Shown here piece by piece: positions 8,298-17,708 of a stretch of 64,000 nt of DNA. How positions within the stretch are numbered: position 1 is the first letter of the stretch; each line of letters opens with the position of its first letter. Made by a program: the position numbers and the translations under genes. Source of the stretch: Thiothrix subterranea (GTDB lineage Bacteria; Pseudomonadota; Gammaproteobacteria; Thiotrichales; Thiotrichaceae); the NCBI RefSeq assembly GCF_030930995.1, contig NZ_CP133217.1, positions 2,532,001 to 2,596,000 of the forward strand, read 5' to 3'. The notes beneath the pieces were generated by a model that saw only the letters and a list, made by a program, of their open reading frames with translations, was not told where the DNA came from and ran no database searches.

Positions 8298-9424
8298 CAA
8301 CGGTACTGGCGCAAATACCACCATTCAAACCCGCGCTTCATCCAGTGGAACACGCGGGATGATGGCAGCACCAGTGAACGCTTTTCTGTCCGCGCCACCA
8401 GCGTGCCTTTGTTCACCGAATCGACGATGCAAATCAGCTCAACCTTAAAGGTTGCATCCGTCGCGCCGCCGTTCAATTCGCCGAGCAGGTTTTTCGCCGC
8501 CGCTGCCGCTTGCAAATCCGCCATGTGCGCTTGCTTCGGCATCCAGTCGGGGCCGGGAAAACTGCCAGAATCGCCCGCGACGTAAACCTTGTCCCAGCCT
8601 TCGACCTTGCAATGCTTGTCGGCTTTGAGCAAACCGCCCGCAGAACGGGGCAGGGTGGTGTTATCGAACCACAAATTGCCCGTCATTCCCGGCATGAACA
8701 GGATCAGATCAGCGTTGAATTCGCCGCCTTCGGTCGTCACCTTCTCGGCGCTGAAACTTTTCATCTTGTGGCCAAGGTGCGTTTCAATTTCACGCTTGCC
8801 CATTTCGGATAGCAAACCGGACATGGCTTTGGGGCCAAGGCGATTGCCCGGTTGTGGGGCAGGGCTGAAAAACACCAGATGGAATTTATCGCGGCGGTTT
8901 TGCTGGCGTAGCAAGGTATCAATGCCGAACAGGAACTCGAACATCGGCCCACCCCGCATTGCGCTAGGCTCATTCGGATTGCCTGCAAACCCGATAGCGA
9001 TCGTGCCGCCTTGCATGGCTTTTAAACGATCGCGGATTTTTTCCGCCGCACTAATGCCTTCGCAAGGGGTAATGGAATGTTCAATACCCGGCAGTTTCTT
9101 GATGAAGCGCCCACCAGAGGCAATGATTAATCCGTCGTTGGCAACGTCGCCGTTATCGGTTTCGACAATTCGCCCGCCATCGCGCAGCCCCGTGACATTG
9201 CCTTGGTGGAACTTAACCTTCATGCGCTGGAAAAAATTGCCCAGCGGTATGGTTAAATCGTCACGGGTGCGTAAGCCATTCGGAATCCAGATAATTCCCG
9301 GCAGGTAATGCAATTCTGCCAGCGGTGCAACCAGCGTAATTTCAGCATTGCTGTCGTGTTTGCGTAATTCACGCACAGCACTCAGAGCGGCAAAACCAGC
9401 CCCGATAATCGTAATTTTTTTCAT
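8297..9424 (-). CDS. FAD-dependent oxidoreductase, sulfide:quinone oxidoreductase-like
   Basis: 375-residue flavoprotein. The FAD-binding motif ITIIGAGFAALSAVREL is at residues 4-20, and the second FAD segment VYVAGDSGSFPG is near 281-291. Overall order and length match sulfide:quinone oxidoreductases and flavocytochrome c sulfide dehydrogenase. Cysteines are C121, C272 and C332; C121 and C332 fall where such enzymes carry redox cysteines. The segment before GGPMFEF, where canonical SQRs have a cysteine before GPxxEF, reads SAMRGG, so that cysteine is missing. No signal peptide is seen; the C terminus has aromatic and basic residues that could bind membrane. It would fit a sulfur-oxidising host, but the substrate is uncertain. 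Confidence 0.72.
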   Translation of the reverse strand: MKKITIIGAGFAALSAVRELRKHDSNAEITLVAPLAELHYLPGIIWIPNGLRTRDDLTIPLGNFFQRMKVKFHQGNVTGLRDGGRIVETDNGDVANDGLIIASGGRFIKKLPGIEHSITPCEGISAAEKIRDRLKAMQGGTIAIGFAGNPNEPSAMRGGPMFEFLFGIDTLLRQQNRRDKFHLVFFSPAPQPGNRLGPKAMSGLLSEMGKREIETHLGHKMKSFSAEKVTTEGGEFNADLILFMPGMTGNLWFDNTTLPRSAGGLLKADKHCKVEGWDKVYVAGDSGSFPGPDWMPKQAHMADLQAAAAAKNLLGELNGGATDATFKVELICIVDSVNKGTLVARTEKRSLVLPSSRVFHWMKRGFEWWYLRQYR

Positions 9425-9452
9425 AGTCGTTCCATAGTATTTGGCGGGGTTC

Positions 9453-10838
9453 TTACGCGCGTTTCCAAGTGGTGCCGCCCGCGCTATCTTCCAGAATCAC
9501 GCCTTGGGCTTTGAGTTCGTCACGGATGCGGTCAGATTCCGCCCATTGTTTGGCTTTGCGGGCATCTAAGCGTTGTTGAATGAGGGCTTCAATGCTGGCT
9601 TCATCCAGACCATCAGCAGTGCTACTGCCTTTGAACCAGCTTTCGGGGTCATCCTGCAATAAGCCGAGTGTATTACCCAGACGTTGCAATAATGCTCCCA
9701 AACTTGCCGCAGTCGCGTCACTTTGGGTTTTGCGAATGCGGTTAATGTCGCTGGCTAATTCAAATAGCACCGCAAGCGCCTCCGGGGTATTGAAATCATC
9801 ATCCATTGCCGCGATGAAGCGTTTTTCGTAGTCGGTATACGCCGCAGGCAATGATTCTGGCAAGCCGCGCATGGCGGTATATAAGCGTGACAGCGAGGCG
9901 TGTGCCGCATCCAACTGATCCGTGCCGTAATTCAACTGGCTGCGGTAATGGCTGTTGAGGATGAAAAAGCGAATATCCGCCGCTTTGTATTCACGCAACA
10001 CTTCGCGGATGGTGAAAAAATTGTTCAATGACTTGGACATTTTCTCATCATTGACGCGGATAAACCCGTTATGCATCCAGTAATTGACGTGTTTGTGACC
10101 GATACAGCCTTCGCTTTGCGCAATTTCATTTTCATGGTGTGGGAACTGCAAATCGCTGCCGCCGCCGTGAATGTCGAAATGATCGCCCAGCAATTTCTGC
10201 GACATGGCAGAACATTCGATGTGCCAGCCGGGGCGACCTTGCCCCCACGGTGCATCCCATGCCGGTTCGCCGGGTTTCACGGCTTTCCACAGCACGAAAT
10301 CGAGCGGATCGTCTTTTACTTCGTCGACTGCGACCCGTTCGCCTGCGCGTAATTCGTCCAGCTTGCGCCCGGAAAGTTTACCGTAACCGTCAAATTTCGA
10401 GACATCGTAATACACATCACCATTTTTGCCTTGATACGCCATGCCCTTGTCGAGCAAGGTTTGAATCATTGCCAGCATTTCGGGGACATTGCCGGTAGCA
10501 CGCGGTTCTGAGGTCGGGCGGCGTACATTGAGCGCGTCTTCGTCTTTGTGCATCGCGTCGATGAAACGTTGGGTCAATGCATCAATCGGCTCATTATTGT
10601 CGGCGGCGCGTTTGATGATCTTGTCATCAATGTCGGTAATATTGCGCACATAATCAACCGCGTAACCACTGGCTTTGAGGTAACGGTATACCGTGTCGAA
10701 CACCACCATGACCCGTGCATGACCGAGGTGACAATAGTCATACACCGTCATGCCGCACACGTACATACGTACTTGCTGTGGTTCGATGGGTTTGAAGACT
10801 TCTTTCTGGCGGGTCAGGCTATTGTAAATGTGCAACAT
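9453..10838 (-). CDS. cysS: Cysteinyl-tRNA synthetase
   Basis: 461-residue class I aminoacyl-tRNA synthetase, the usual size. The HIGH-type motif is CHLGHARV (about residues 36-43), the KMSKS motif is [10 protein letters not shown] (about 265-274), and Zn-binding residues are seen in [14 protein letters not shown] and [12 protein letters not shown]. It charges tRNA-Cys in the cytoplasm. It starts at [13 protein letters not shown]. The osmC-like gene ends 17 bases upstream and the flavoprotein gene begins 28 bases downstream, so it probably lies in one transcript with both. Confidence 0.97.
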   Translation of the reverse strand: MLHIYNSLTRQKEVFKPIEPQQVRMYVCGMTVYDYCHLGHARVMVVFDTVYRYLKASGYAVDYVRNITDIDDKIIKRAADNNEPIDALTQRFIDAMHKDEDALNVRRPTSEPRATGNVPEMLAMIQTLLDKGMAYQGKNGDVYYDVSKFDGYGKLSGRKLDELRAGERVAVDEVKDDPLDFVLWKAVKPGEPAWDAPWGQGRPGWHIECSAMSQKLLGDHFDIHGGGSDLQFPHHENEIAQSEGCIGHKHVNYWMHNGFIRVNDEKMSKSLNNFFTIREVLREYKAADIRFFILNSHYRSQLNYGTDQLDAAHASLSRLYTAMRGLPESLPAAYTDYEKRFIAAMDDDFNTPEALAVLFELASDINRIRKTQSDATAASLGALLQRLGNTLGLLQDDPESWFKGSSTADGLDEASIEALIQQRLDARKAKQWAESDRIRDELKAQGVILEDSAGGTTWKRA

Positions 10839-10855
10839 GAGGGTTCTTCAACAAG

Positions 10856-11275
10856 TTAATCAATCAATTTAGTCAGGATACTAGCACCATTGCTCAAGGT
10901 TTTGTGAACCGGACAGCGATCCGCAATATCCAGCAAACGTTCGCGCTGGTCGTCGGTTAAGTCCCCCACCAATTTAATATCGCGCTCGAACACGCTTTGT
11001 TTGTGTGCATCGCGGCTGTGACGCAAGGTGACGATAACGTTTTCAACCGGCCATTTTTTGCGTTCGGCATACATGCGAATCGTCATCGAAGTGCAGGAGC
11101 CAAGCGCGGCTTTGAGGTATTGATAGGGCGCTGCGCCAAGGTCATCACCGCCGAGAGGCACGGGTTCATCGGCAACCATTTGATGCTTGCCTGCATTAAT
11201 GTCACAGGTGTAAGTGCCTTCGGTGTCACGCAAACTAACGATGACGGTATGAGGGTCTTTGGGTTGTGCGTCCAT
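10856..11275 (-). CDS. OsmC family protein
   Basis: 139-residue OsmC/Ohr-like protein. The two redox cysteines of the family are seen in ALGSCTSMTIRMYAERKKW (about residue 60) and ADRCPVHKTLSNG (about 122). Such proteins reduce organic hydroperoxides with dithiol reductants. The start at 11275 (MDAQPKDPHTVIV) has AAGGAAA at the right distance; the reading frame stays open upstream for 96 codons but with no fold-like sequence. It is the first gene of the minus-strand cluster that continues with cysS. Confidence 0.85.
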   Translation of the reverse strand: MDAQPKDPHTVIVSLRDTEGTYTCDINAGKHQMVADEPVPLGGDDLGAAPYQYLKAALGSCTSMTIRMYAERKKWPVENVIVTLRHSRDAHKQSVFERDIKLVGDLTDDQRERLLDIADRCPVHKTLSNGASILTKLID

Positions 11276-11550
11276 GTGTTTCCTTGTTGCAGGTCGGTAC
11301 GTGTCGAAGGCGTCGGCTGGATAAGGTACAGGCGTTTCTGTGAACCGTAGCAAAAGGTTGCCGCCTGCCACATCCAGCCGACTCATGCATCTTCGGATTT
11401 TATCCCCATGAGGGGAAATTGCCATGCCTCGAATAGGGCATATTCCAGCATAATACTCATCTGCTCGGAATGGTAGCGGAAAGGTCGGCGAGCTGCCAGC
11501 CTGTCGCGTTATACTTTGAGCATCAAAAACAGCGATAGGGGATTTATACC

Positions 11551-12354
11551 ATGAATAAAACAATGCGTGGAGCGGTGGGTTTGCTGCTGTGTTTAGGCGG
11601 TACGCCGTTAGTGTCTGCCAATGATTCGACGGCAGCGCTGGGTGCAGGTGGTTTGGTTTTCACCAAAACGGATGCGATTGCGATGGAACAGGAAGATTTA
11701 TTCATCAGCGAAGACAAAATCCGCGTGGCTTATGTGTTTCGCAACACGACGAAGCAAGACATCAACACGCGGGTAGCGTTCCCTGTGCCAGCATTCCCGG
11801 AAGAGCCGGATATGGATATTGGTTTGGATGTGAAATCCAGTAACCCGATGGGCTTTTCCGTGCGGGTGGAGGGCAAGAAAAAGGCGTTTGACACTGAGAT
11901 CAAAAAGAACGATGGCACGGTGAACATGACTCACCATTGGATGCAAACGTTTCCGGCGGGTAAGTCCCTGAAGGTGGTGCATGAATACCAGCCAGCAATT
12001 GGGGGCGAGGCGATGCTGTGGTTTCAGGATGAGGAACGCACCGCAAAAATTAGCAAATATTGCATCGAACCGGATTTTGAGAAGTGGCTGGATAAAACCA
12101 ATCAGCCGGATAAGGGCATGGTTTTGTCGCCACGTTATGTCGATTACATCCTCACTACCGGGGCCAATTGGAAGGGAGCGATTGGCAAGTTTCGTTTGAC
12201 GGTGCAAAAGGCAAAAGCAGAAGACAAAATTAGCTTTTGCGGCACGGGTGTGAAGAAAGTCGATGCGCGAACATTTGTGCTGGAAAAGACAAATTTTACA
12301 CCGGAAGAGGATTTGGCGGTGATGTTTGTGCATCAGTACAAGCTGGAAAATTGA
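11551..12354 (+). CDS. Secreted DUF4424-type protein
   Basis: 267-residue exported protein. A Sec signal peptide is clear: MNKTMRGAVGLLLCLGGTPLVSA followed by NDSTA. The mature part begins AALGAGGLVFTKTDAIAMEQEDLFIS and has VRVAYVFRNTTKQDI, matching the DUF4424 family of periplasmic proteins of unknown function. It contains a late cysteine pair (KYCIEPDF and SFCGTGV). It is a single gene after a 275-base non-coding stretch (11276-11550), in which I see no clear regulatory feature. Confidence 0.8.
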   Translation: MNKTMRGAVGLLLCLGGTPLVSANDSTAALGAGGLVFTKTDAIAMEQEDLFISEDKIRVAYVFRNTTKQDINTRVAFPVPAFPEEPDMDIGLDVKSSNPMGFSVRVEGKKKAFDTEIKKNDGTVNMTHHWMQTFPAGKSLKVVHEYQPAIGGEAMLWFQDEERTAKISKYCIEPDFEKWLDKTNQPDKGMVLSPRYVDYILTTGANWKGAIGKFRLTVQKAKAEDKISFCGTGVKKVDARTFVLEKTNFTPEEDLAVMFVHQYKLEN

Positions 12355-12542
12355 TTGTATTTATTGGGATGGTTAGGTGTTATTGGCTGATTTTTATCCC
12401 TACAATCAGTAAAACTTTCGACAAGGCTTGTTGCAGTCTGTGTGGCGCTGTGATTTTCTCCGCGAGACGGGGCGGGAGTTACTGGGGTGCTAAACTTTGG
12501 GGTAGAATGTGCGGGTGGATGACCAGAACTAGGAGATTCAAA

Positions 12543-12815
12543 ATGGGATATGCTTATGTTAATGCTCAGATGTTACATCGTGAAATCGACTCGCTTGATC
12601 CTGTTGACATGGCGCAGGTATTCGATTTCATCGGTTATCTGAAAAGCCGTGCGGTCAAGTTGCCCAAGAGTCAGAAAACGGAAGCGGAACGGCTGGCTAT
12701 CATCGAAAAGGCATTGACAGCTTTACAACAGTCGGCGGCATTTTCAGATATTGGCGATCCGGCGGAATGGCAGCGGGAGATACGCAAAGACCGTCCCTTA
12801 CCGGGGCGGGAATAA
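12543..12815 (+). CDS. Putative antitoxin of a PIN toxin pair
   Basis: 90-residue protein beginning MGYAYVNAQMLHREIDSLDPVDMAQVFDFIGYLKSR. Its short helical N terminus resembles DUF2281-type antitoxins, and its C terminus, SDIGDPAEWQREIRKDRPLPGR, has the Trp/Arg-rich tail that antitoxins use to bind PIN toxins. The start at 12543 has AGGAG 10 bases upstream; the reading frame is open far upstream but overlaps the preceding gene. The toxin gene begins 13 bases downstream. Assignment rests mainly on this arrangement. Confidence 0.72.
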   Translation: MGYAYVNAQMLHREIDSLDPVDMAQVFDFIGYLKSRAVKLPKSQKTEAERLAIIEKALTALQQSAAFSDIGDPAEWQREIRKDRPLPGRE

Positions 12816-12828
12816 ACAGGAGACAAGG

Positions 12829-13209
12829 ATGCTGCTGGATAGCAATGTTTTGATTTATGCCTCCAAGGCCAAAGATTTGGAAGACAAGGCGGCGAAGTTA
12901 GTAAAGCAGACTGATGCTTGTGTGTCCGCCATTACCTGCGTGGAGGTGTTGGGGTATCACAGTTTCAAGGGTACAGAAAAGACCGATCTGGAAACCATGC
13001 TCGAATATATGACCATTTTTCTGGTTTCTGAACAAGTGATCGAGAGTGCCATTTCCTTACGCCAGCAAAAAAGTATGTCATTGGGGGATTCGATTATCGC
13101 CGCGACGGCACTGGTGCATGGTAAGGTTCTGTATACCCGAAATACCGATGATTTCAAATGGATTGCGGGGTTGCAGTTGGTGAATCCGTTCGTGGACTAC
13201 ACCGCTTAA
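12829..13209 (+). CDS. PIN-domain toxin ribonuclease (VapC-like)
   Basis: 126-residue PIN-domain protein. Metal-site residues are visible in MLLDSNVLIYA (Asp4), AITCVEVLGYHSF (Glu), MSLGDSIIAATALVHG (Asp) and LYTRNTDDFKWI (Asp), in the expected order. The start ATG at 12829 has CAGGAGA upstream. It is the second PIN toxin in the window and is not close in sequence to the one at 4271. Its target RNA is unknown. Confidence 0.83.
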   Translation: MLLDSNVLIYASKAKDLEDKAAKLVKQTDACVSAITCVEVLGYHSFKGTEKTDLETMLEYMTIFLVSEQVIESAISLRQQKSMSLGDSIIAATALVHGKVLYTRNTDDFKWIAGLQLVNPFVDYTA

Positions 13210-13301
13210 CCAATTCAACATAAAACCCCATTGGCACTTACCCCCGAATTGCTTTACTATGATTGTTGCAATGCACAAAATTAGCGGAAGGGGTAACACT
13301 T

Positions 13302-15392
13302 GTGTTTCACAGCATCTACATAGCCGGGGCAGAACCTCGCAGCGGCAAATCCATCATCGTCTTGGGTATGATGGAAATGCTTCGCGCCATGACGCCGAAA
13401 GTGGGTTTCTTCCGCCCGGTGATTCCCGAAAACAACGGGCGTGACCCGCTGATTCACCTGATTTCCAAGCGTTACGGGCTGGATATGGTTGGCAGCGAAC
13501 TCTACGGTTGTACCGAAGACGTTGCCCGCAAAATGGTCGCGGAAGGCAATCACGACGAACTGCTCAAGCTAATCCTCGCCAAATACCGCGCTGTACAAGA
13601 AAAAATGGACATTGTAGTTTGCGCCGGAACAGACTTTTCCGGGGCAAACACGGCGCTGGAGCTGGATTTCAACGCCAGTCTCGCCAATCACTTCGGCTGC
13701 TTGTTTATGCCGATTGTCAAAGGTCAAGGGCGCACAGCGGGTGAAATTGCCGAAGCGGTACGCATGTTGGAAGAGCATCTGGAGGCTGGGCAGCATTGTG
13801 AACTGCTGGCAGCCTTCGCCAACCGCGTACCACCGGCTGAAGTGGATGAATTGTCGGCGTTGTTGAAAAATTCACGTTTCCCATTCTACGTGTTGCCAGA
13901 AAAAAGTTCGCTGGAACGCCCGACGGTGGGTGAAATTGCGCGTGCGCTGCATTTCGATTGCCTCTACGGTACACCGCAGTCGATGAACCACGAAGTCTCG
14001 CGTTACAAAGTGGCGGCGATGCAGGTGCAAGATTTCCTCGGACATTTGGAAAATTGCACGCTGATTATCACTCCCGGCGACCGTTCTGACATTATTCTTG
14101 GCAGTTTGGCGGCGGATGCGTCCAGCAATTACCCGCTGATTGCGGGGCTAGTATTGACGGGTGGGCAGCAACCCGCGCCGCAAGTCAGCAAACTGCTGGA
14201 AGGCATGAATCCGTTGCGTTTGCCGATTTTGTCTTCACCGCTGGATACTTTCGAGACAGCCCTCAAAGTGAACGAAGTGGAGGGCAGCATTCTACCCTCT
14301 GACGAGCGCAAGATTGCGGTGGCGTTGGGCTTGATGGAATCGTGCGTGGATATGCACCAATTACGCCAATTGATTATCCAGAATGCAGGTCATCGCATGA
14401 CCCCGCTGATGTTTGAATACGAATTGATCCAGCGTGCTAAATCGCAGCGCAAGCACATTGTGTTGCCGGAAAGTAACGACGAGCGCGTGTTGCGGGCGGC
14501 GGAAATCCTGTCATTGCGTGATGTGGTGAAAGTGAGTTTGCTGGGGGTTGAAGCTGAAGTGCGTGCCAAAGCCTCGCATCTGGGGCTGAAATTGCGTGAT
14601 GTGGCGATTATTGATCCGCGTCAATCGCCGTTGCGTCGCGAGTTTGCCGATGCGTATTTCGAGCTGCGCAAGCACAAGTGCCTCGCCCCGGAATTCGCGT
14701 GGGACACGATGGCGGATGTGAGTTATTTCGGCACGATGATGGTGCAGTTGGGCTATGCCGACGGCATGGTGTCCGGCGCGGCGCACACCACCCAACACAC
14801 CATCCGCCCTGCGTTTGAAATCATTAAAACCAAACCCGGCTGTTCACTTGTTTCCAGCGTGTTTTTCATGTGCTTGGAAGACCGGGTGTTGGTGTATGGC
14901 GATTGTGCGGTTAACCCTAATCCTAATGCGGAACAATTGGCGGATATTGCGGTAACGTCTGCCGATACTGCGCGGATGTTTGGGATTGAGCCACGCACGG
15001 CGTTACTGTCGTATTCGTCCGGCGAATCTGGCAAGGGCGATGATGTGGAAATGGTGCGCACGGCGGTACAGCTTGCTCATGCGCGTCGCCCTGATCTGAA
15101 ACTCGATGGCCCGATGCAATACGACGCGGCAGTTGATGCTGAGGTGGGCAGTTCTAAAATGCCCAATAGCGATGTGGCGGGTAAAGCGACCGTGTTTATT
15201 TTCCCCGACCTGAATACCGGCAATAACACCTACAAAGCGGTGCAACGTTCGGCAAATGCTGTCGCTATCGGCCCAGTCTTACAAGGTTTGAACAAGCCAG
15301 TTAACGATCTCAGCCGGGGTTGTACCGTGACGGATATTGTGAATACTGTGGTGATTACTGCGATTCAGGCACAACAGGAGACAGCAGCATGA
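13302..15392 (+). CDS. pta: Phosphate acetyltransferase
   Basis: 696-residue long-form Pta, as in E. coli. The N-terminal third is a dethiobiotin-synthetase-like P-loop domain (IAGAEPRSGKSIIVLGMMEM), then a DRTGG domain, then the catalytic domain from about residue 375 (HIVLPESNDERVLRAAEIL, YADGMVSGAAHTTQHTIRPAFEIIKT, YSSGESGKGDDVEMV). It converts acetyl-CoA and phosphate to acetyl phosphate. The GTG start at 13302 is chosen because GGAAGGGG precedes it; the frame is open a further 13 codons to a TTG. The stop overlaps the ackA start (ATGA), so both are translated together. Confidence 0.95.
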   Translation: MFHSIYIAGAEPRSGKSIIVLGMMEMLRAMTPKVGFFRPVIPENNGRDPLIHLISKRYGLDMVGSELYGCTEDVARKMVAEGNHDELLKLILAKYRAVQEKMDIVVCAGTDFSGANTALELDFNASLANHFGCLFMPIVKGQGRTAGEIAEAVRMLEEHLEAGQHCELLAAFANRVPPAEVDELSALLKNSRFPFYVLPEKSSLERPTVGEIARALHFDCLYGTPQSMNHEVSRYKVAAMQVQDFLGHLENCTLIITPGDRSDIILGSLAADASSNYPLIAGLVLTGGQQPAPQVSKLLEGMNPLRLPILSSPLDTFETALKVNEVEGSILPSDERKIAVALGLMESCVDMHQLRQLIIQNAGHRMTPLMFEYELIQRAKSQRKHIVLPESNDERVLRAAEILSLRDVVKVSLLGVEAEVRAKASHLGLKLRDVAIIDPRQSPLRREFADAYFELRKHKCLAPEFAWDTMADVSYFGTMMVQLGYADGMVSGAAHTTQHTIRPAFEIIKTKPGCSLVSSVFFMCLEDRVLVYGDCAVNPNPNAEQLADIAVTSADTARMFGIEPRTALLSYSSGESGKGDDVEMVRTAVQLAHARRPDLKLDGPMQYDAAVDAEVGSSKMPNSDVAGKATVFIFPDLNTGNNTYKAVQRSANAVAIGPVLQGLNKPVNDLSRGCTVTDIVNTVVITAIQAQQETAA

Positions 15393-16528
15393 AAATATTG
15401 GTGCTGAATGCGGGAAGTTCGTCGCTTAAATACCAAGTGTTCGATATGGAAACCCAGCAAGTGCTGGTCGGCGGCTTGTTGGATCGCATTGGTGAAGCGG
15501 GTGGTGAGATTGCCTCACATCAGGAAGCACTGGCGCGGATTGTGCAACATTTGCAATTCGCGGGTATTGCGCAGATTGATGCGATTGGGCATCGCGTGGT
15601 GCATGGCGGTGAATATTTCAAGCAACCGGCGCTGATTGACGCGGAAGTGATGGCGGCGATTCGGGCAATGATTCCGCTGGCTCCGCTGCATAATCCGGCA
15701 AATTTGGCGGGGATTGAGGTATCACAAGCGCTGTTTCCGGGTGTGCCGCAAGTGGCAGTGTTTGATACCGCGTTTCATCAGACTATGCCTCCCGTGGCGT
15801 TTCGTTATGCAGTGCCTGCTGAATTGTATACACAACATAAGGTGCGACGTTACGGTTTTCATGGCACGTCCCACCATTACGTGGCGCAACAGGCAGCAGC
15901 GTATTTGCAACGCGAATTAGCTGACCTCAACCTGATTACTTTGCATCTGGGGAATGGGTGCAGTGCGACGGCGATTGCTAAGGGCGAAAGCGTCGATACG
16001 TCAATGGGCATGACTCCGATGGAAGGCTTGGTGATGGGGACGCGCTGTGGCGATATTGACCCAGCGCTGCATTTTTACTTGCAACGCGAAACCGGTTTGT
16101 CGCCCGATGATGTGGAAAGCCTGTTCAATAAGAAAAGCGGTTTGAAAGGGCTATGTGGTGTTGGTGATATGCGCGAAGTGCAGGCGCTGGCGGATACCGG
16201 CGATACCGATGCGCAACTGGCTGAGGCGATGTTTGCCTACCGGGTGAAAAAATACATCGGTGCGTACAGTGCGGCATTGGGGCAGGTCGATGCGGTGATC
16301 TTCACGGGCGGTATTGGCGAACATTCGGCACGCATTCGGGCGCAAGTGTGTGCCAATTTGCAGGCATTCGGTGTATACCCTGATCTTGCTAAAAATGCGA
16401 CACACACAGCGGGTATTCTGGAGTTTCAGCAGGAAACTGCTACCCTCAAGCTTTTGGTGATTCCGACCAATGAGGAGCTTGAAATTGCCCGCAGTACCGC
16501 CCAACAGTTGTTTTTACGCCGGTCTTGA
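15389..16528 (+). CDS. ackA: Acetate kinase
   Basis: 379-residue acetate kinase. It begins MKILVLNAGSSSLKYQVFD and has IGHRVVHGGEYF, RYGFHGTSHHYV, LGNGCSATAIAKGESVDTSMGMTPMEGLVMGTRCGDIDP and FTGGIGEHS, all family signatures. It moves phosphate between acetyl phosphate and ADP, giving ATP and acetate. The ATG overlaps the pta stop by four bases, with CAGGAG upstream. A sugar kinase gene overlaps its 3' end by tens of bases. Confidence 0.96.
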   Translation: MKILVLNAGSSSLKYQVFDMETQQVLVGGLLDRIGEAGGEIASHQEALARIVQHLQFAGIAQIDAIGHRVVHGGEYFKQPALIDAEVMAAIRAMIPLAPLHNPANLAGIEVSQALFPGVPQVAVFDTAFHQTMPPVAFRYAVPAELYTQHKVRRYGFHGTSHHYVAQQAAAYLQRELADLNLITLHLGNGCSATAIAKGESVDTSMGMTPMEGLVMGTRCGDIDPALHFYLQRETGLSPDDVESLFNKKSGLKGLCGVGDMREVQALADTGDTDAQLAEAMFAYRVKKYIGAYSAALGQVDAVIFTGGIGEHSARIRAQVCANLQAFGVYPDLAKNATHTAGILEFQQETATLKLLVIPTNEELEIARSTAQQLFLRRS

Positions 16529-17708
16529 TTTAGGCACATCCGGTTGTCGCTTGATCGCTATTGATGGCAATCAGGCGGTGCGAGCGGGGGCACGGGTGGT
16601 TTATCCTGCCGATGCCGAGCAATTCCCGGCGTTGTGGTGGGATGCTGTGCAGCAAGTCATGGCTGAAACTCCTGAAACTATCCGCGCTAATCTGCAAGGG
16701 ATTGCGGTGGATGGTACGTCTGGCACGATTTTATTGGCGGATGCTGACGGCAATCCGACTACGGCTGCGTTGCTGTATAACGATGCGCGTGCGCTGGAAC
16801 AATCGCGCCGAATTGCTACCATTGCGCCGCGAGAGAGTGGGGCGCATGGCGCAACCAGCAGCCTCGCTAAACTGCTGTGGTTGCTGGAACATTACCCTGA
16901 TCAACCGCACGCTTACGCCTTGCACCAAGCCGATTGGGTTGCGGGAAAATTGGCGGGGCAGTTCGGTTTCAGCGACGAGAATAATTGCCTGAAGTTGGGT
17001 TATGACCCGGTAAAGCGCGAATGGCCTGCATGGATGAAAAATCTAGTACCCGCCCATTTGCTACCGATGGTGTATGCGCCGGGACAGAGGGTGGGGGAGA
17101 GCATTATTCACGCCGGAACCACAGACAGCATCGCCGCTTTTATCGCGACGGGTGCAAGTGAGTTAGGCGATGCCGTTACCTCGCTGGGTAGCACGATTGC
17201 CCTGAAAATCATCAGCGACAAGCCTATCTTTGCACCAGAATTTGGCATTTACAGCCACCGTTTAGGCAATAAATGGCTGGCAGGGGGCGCATCTAACAGC
17301 GGCGGCGCGGTATTGTTACAGCATTTTTCCCGCGATGATTTGCAGCGTTTGACGCCGCAACTTCAGCCAGATAAGCCGACGGGATTGGATTACTACCCGT
17401 TGAGCAAACCGGGGGAACGCTTTCCTCATGCTGATCCGCAATGGCTACCGCGTTTAAGCCCGCGTCCGGCGGATGATGTGCAGTTTCTGCAAGCGCTGCT
17501 TGAGGGGATGAGCCGCATCGAACACGCAGGCTGGCAACGTTTGCATGAGCTGGGTGCGCCTTATCCGCGTACCTTGCGGACGGTTGGGGGCGGCAGCCGT
17601 AATCCGGCATGGATGCAGATGCGGGAAACGTTGATCGGTGCGCCGTTCCTGCCTTCCACACACGATGAAGCAGCATTTGGTGCGGCATTATTGGCGCGTG
17701 GCGCTTAA
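16485..17708 (+). CDS. FGGY-family carbohydrate kinase
   Basis: About 407-residue kinase of the FGGY (xylulokinase-like) family, shorter than the usual 480-500 residues. It has YAGLDLGTSGCRLIAIDG at the N terminus, GIAVDGTSGTILLAD, LYNDARA, the metal/ATP segment AAFIATGASELGDAVTSLGSTIALKI, and TVGGGSRNPAWMQMRE near the end. The substrate is not certain. The TTG start at 16485 has TGAGGAG seven bases upstream; an ATG at 16470 lacks a ribosome site. Either choice overlaps ackA (44 or 59 bases), which implies coupled translation with pta-ackA. Its stop overlaps the convergent next gene by four bases. Confidence 0.82.
   Translation: MPAVPPNSCFYAGLDLGTSGCRLIAIDGNQAVRAGARVVYPADAEQFPALWWDAVQQVMAETPETIRANLQGIAVDGTSGTILLADADGNPTTAALLYNDARALEQSRRIATIAPRESGAHGATSSLAKLLWLLEHYPDQPHAYALHQADWVAGKLAGQFGFSDENNCLKLGYDPVKREWPAWMKNLVPAHLLPMVYAPGQRVGESIIHAGTTDSIAAFIATGASELGDAVTSLGSTIALKIISDKPIFAPEFGIYSHRLGNKWLAGGASNSGGAVLLQHFSRDDLQRLTPQLQPDKPTGLDYYPLSKPGERFPHADPQWLPRLSPRPADDVQFLQALLEGMSRIEHAGWQRLHELGAPYPRTLRTVGGGSRNPAWMQMRETLIGAPFLPSTHDEAAFGAALLARGA

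Noticed and set aside
8589-9308. A 239-codon open frame on the plus strand opposite the flavoprotein gene
   Set aside because: Ser/Pro-rich with no domain, and it reads opposite a gene with FAD-binding motifs.
11276-11550. The 275-base gap before the DUF4424 gene as a riboswitch or small RNA gene
   Set aside because: I saw short inverted stretches but no conserved riboswitch core, and no stem with a T run that would mark an RNA gene.
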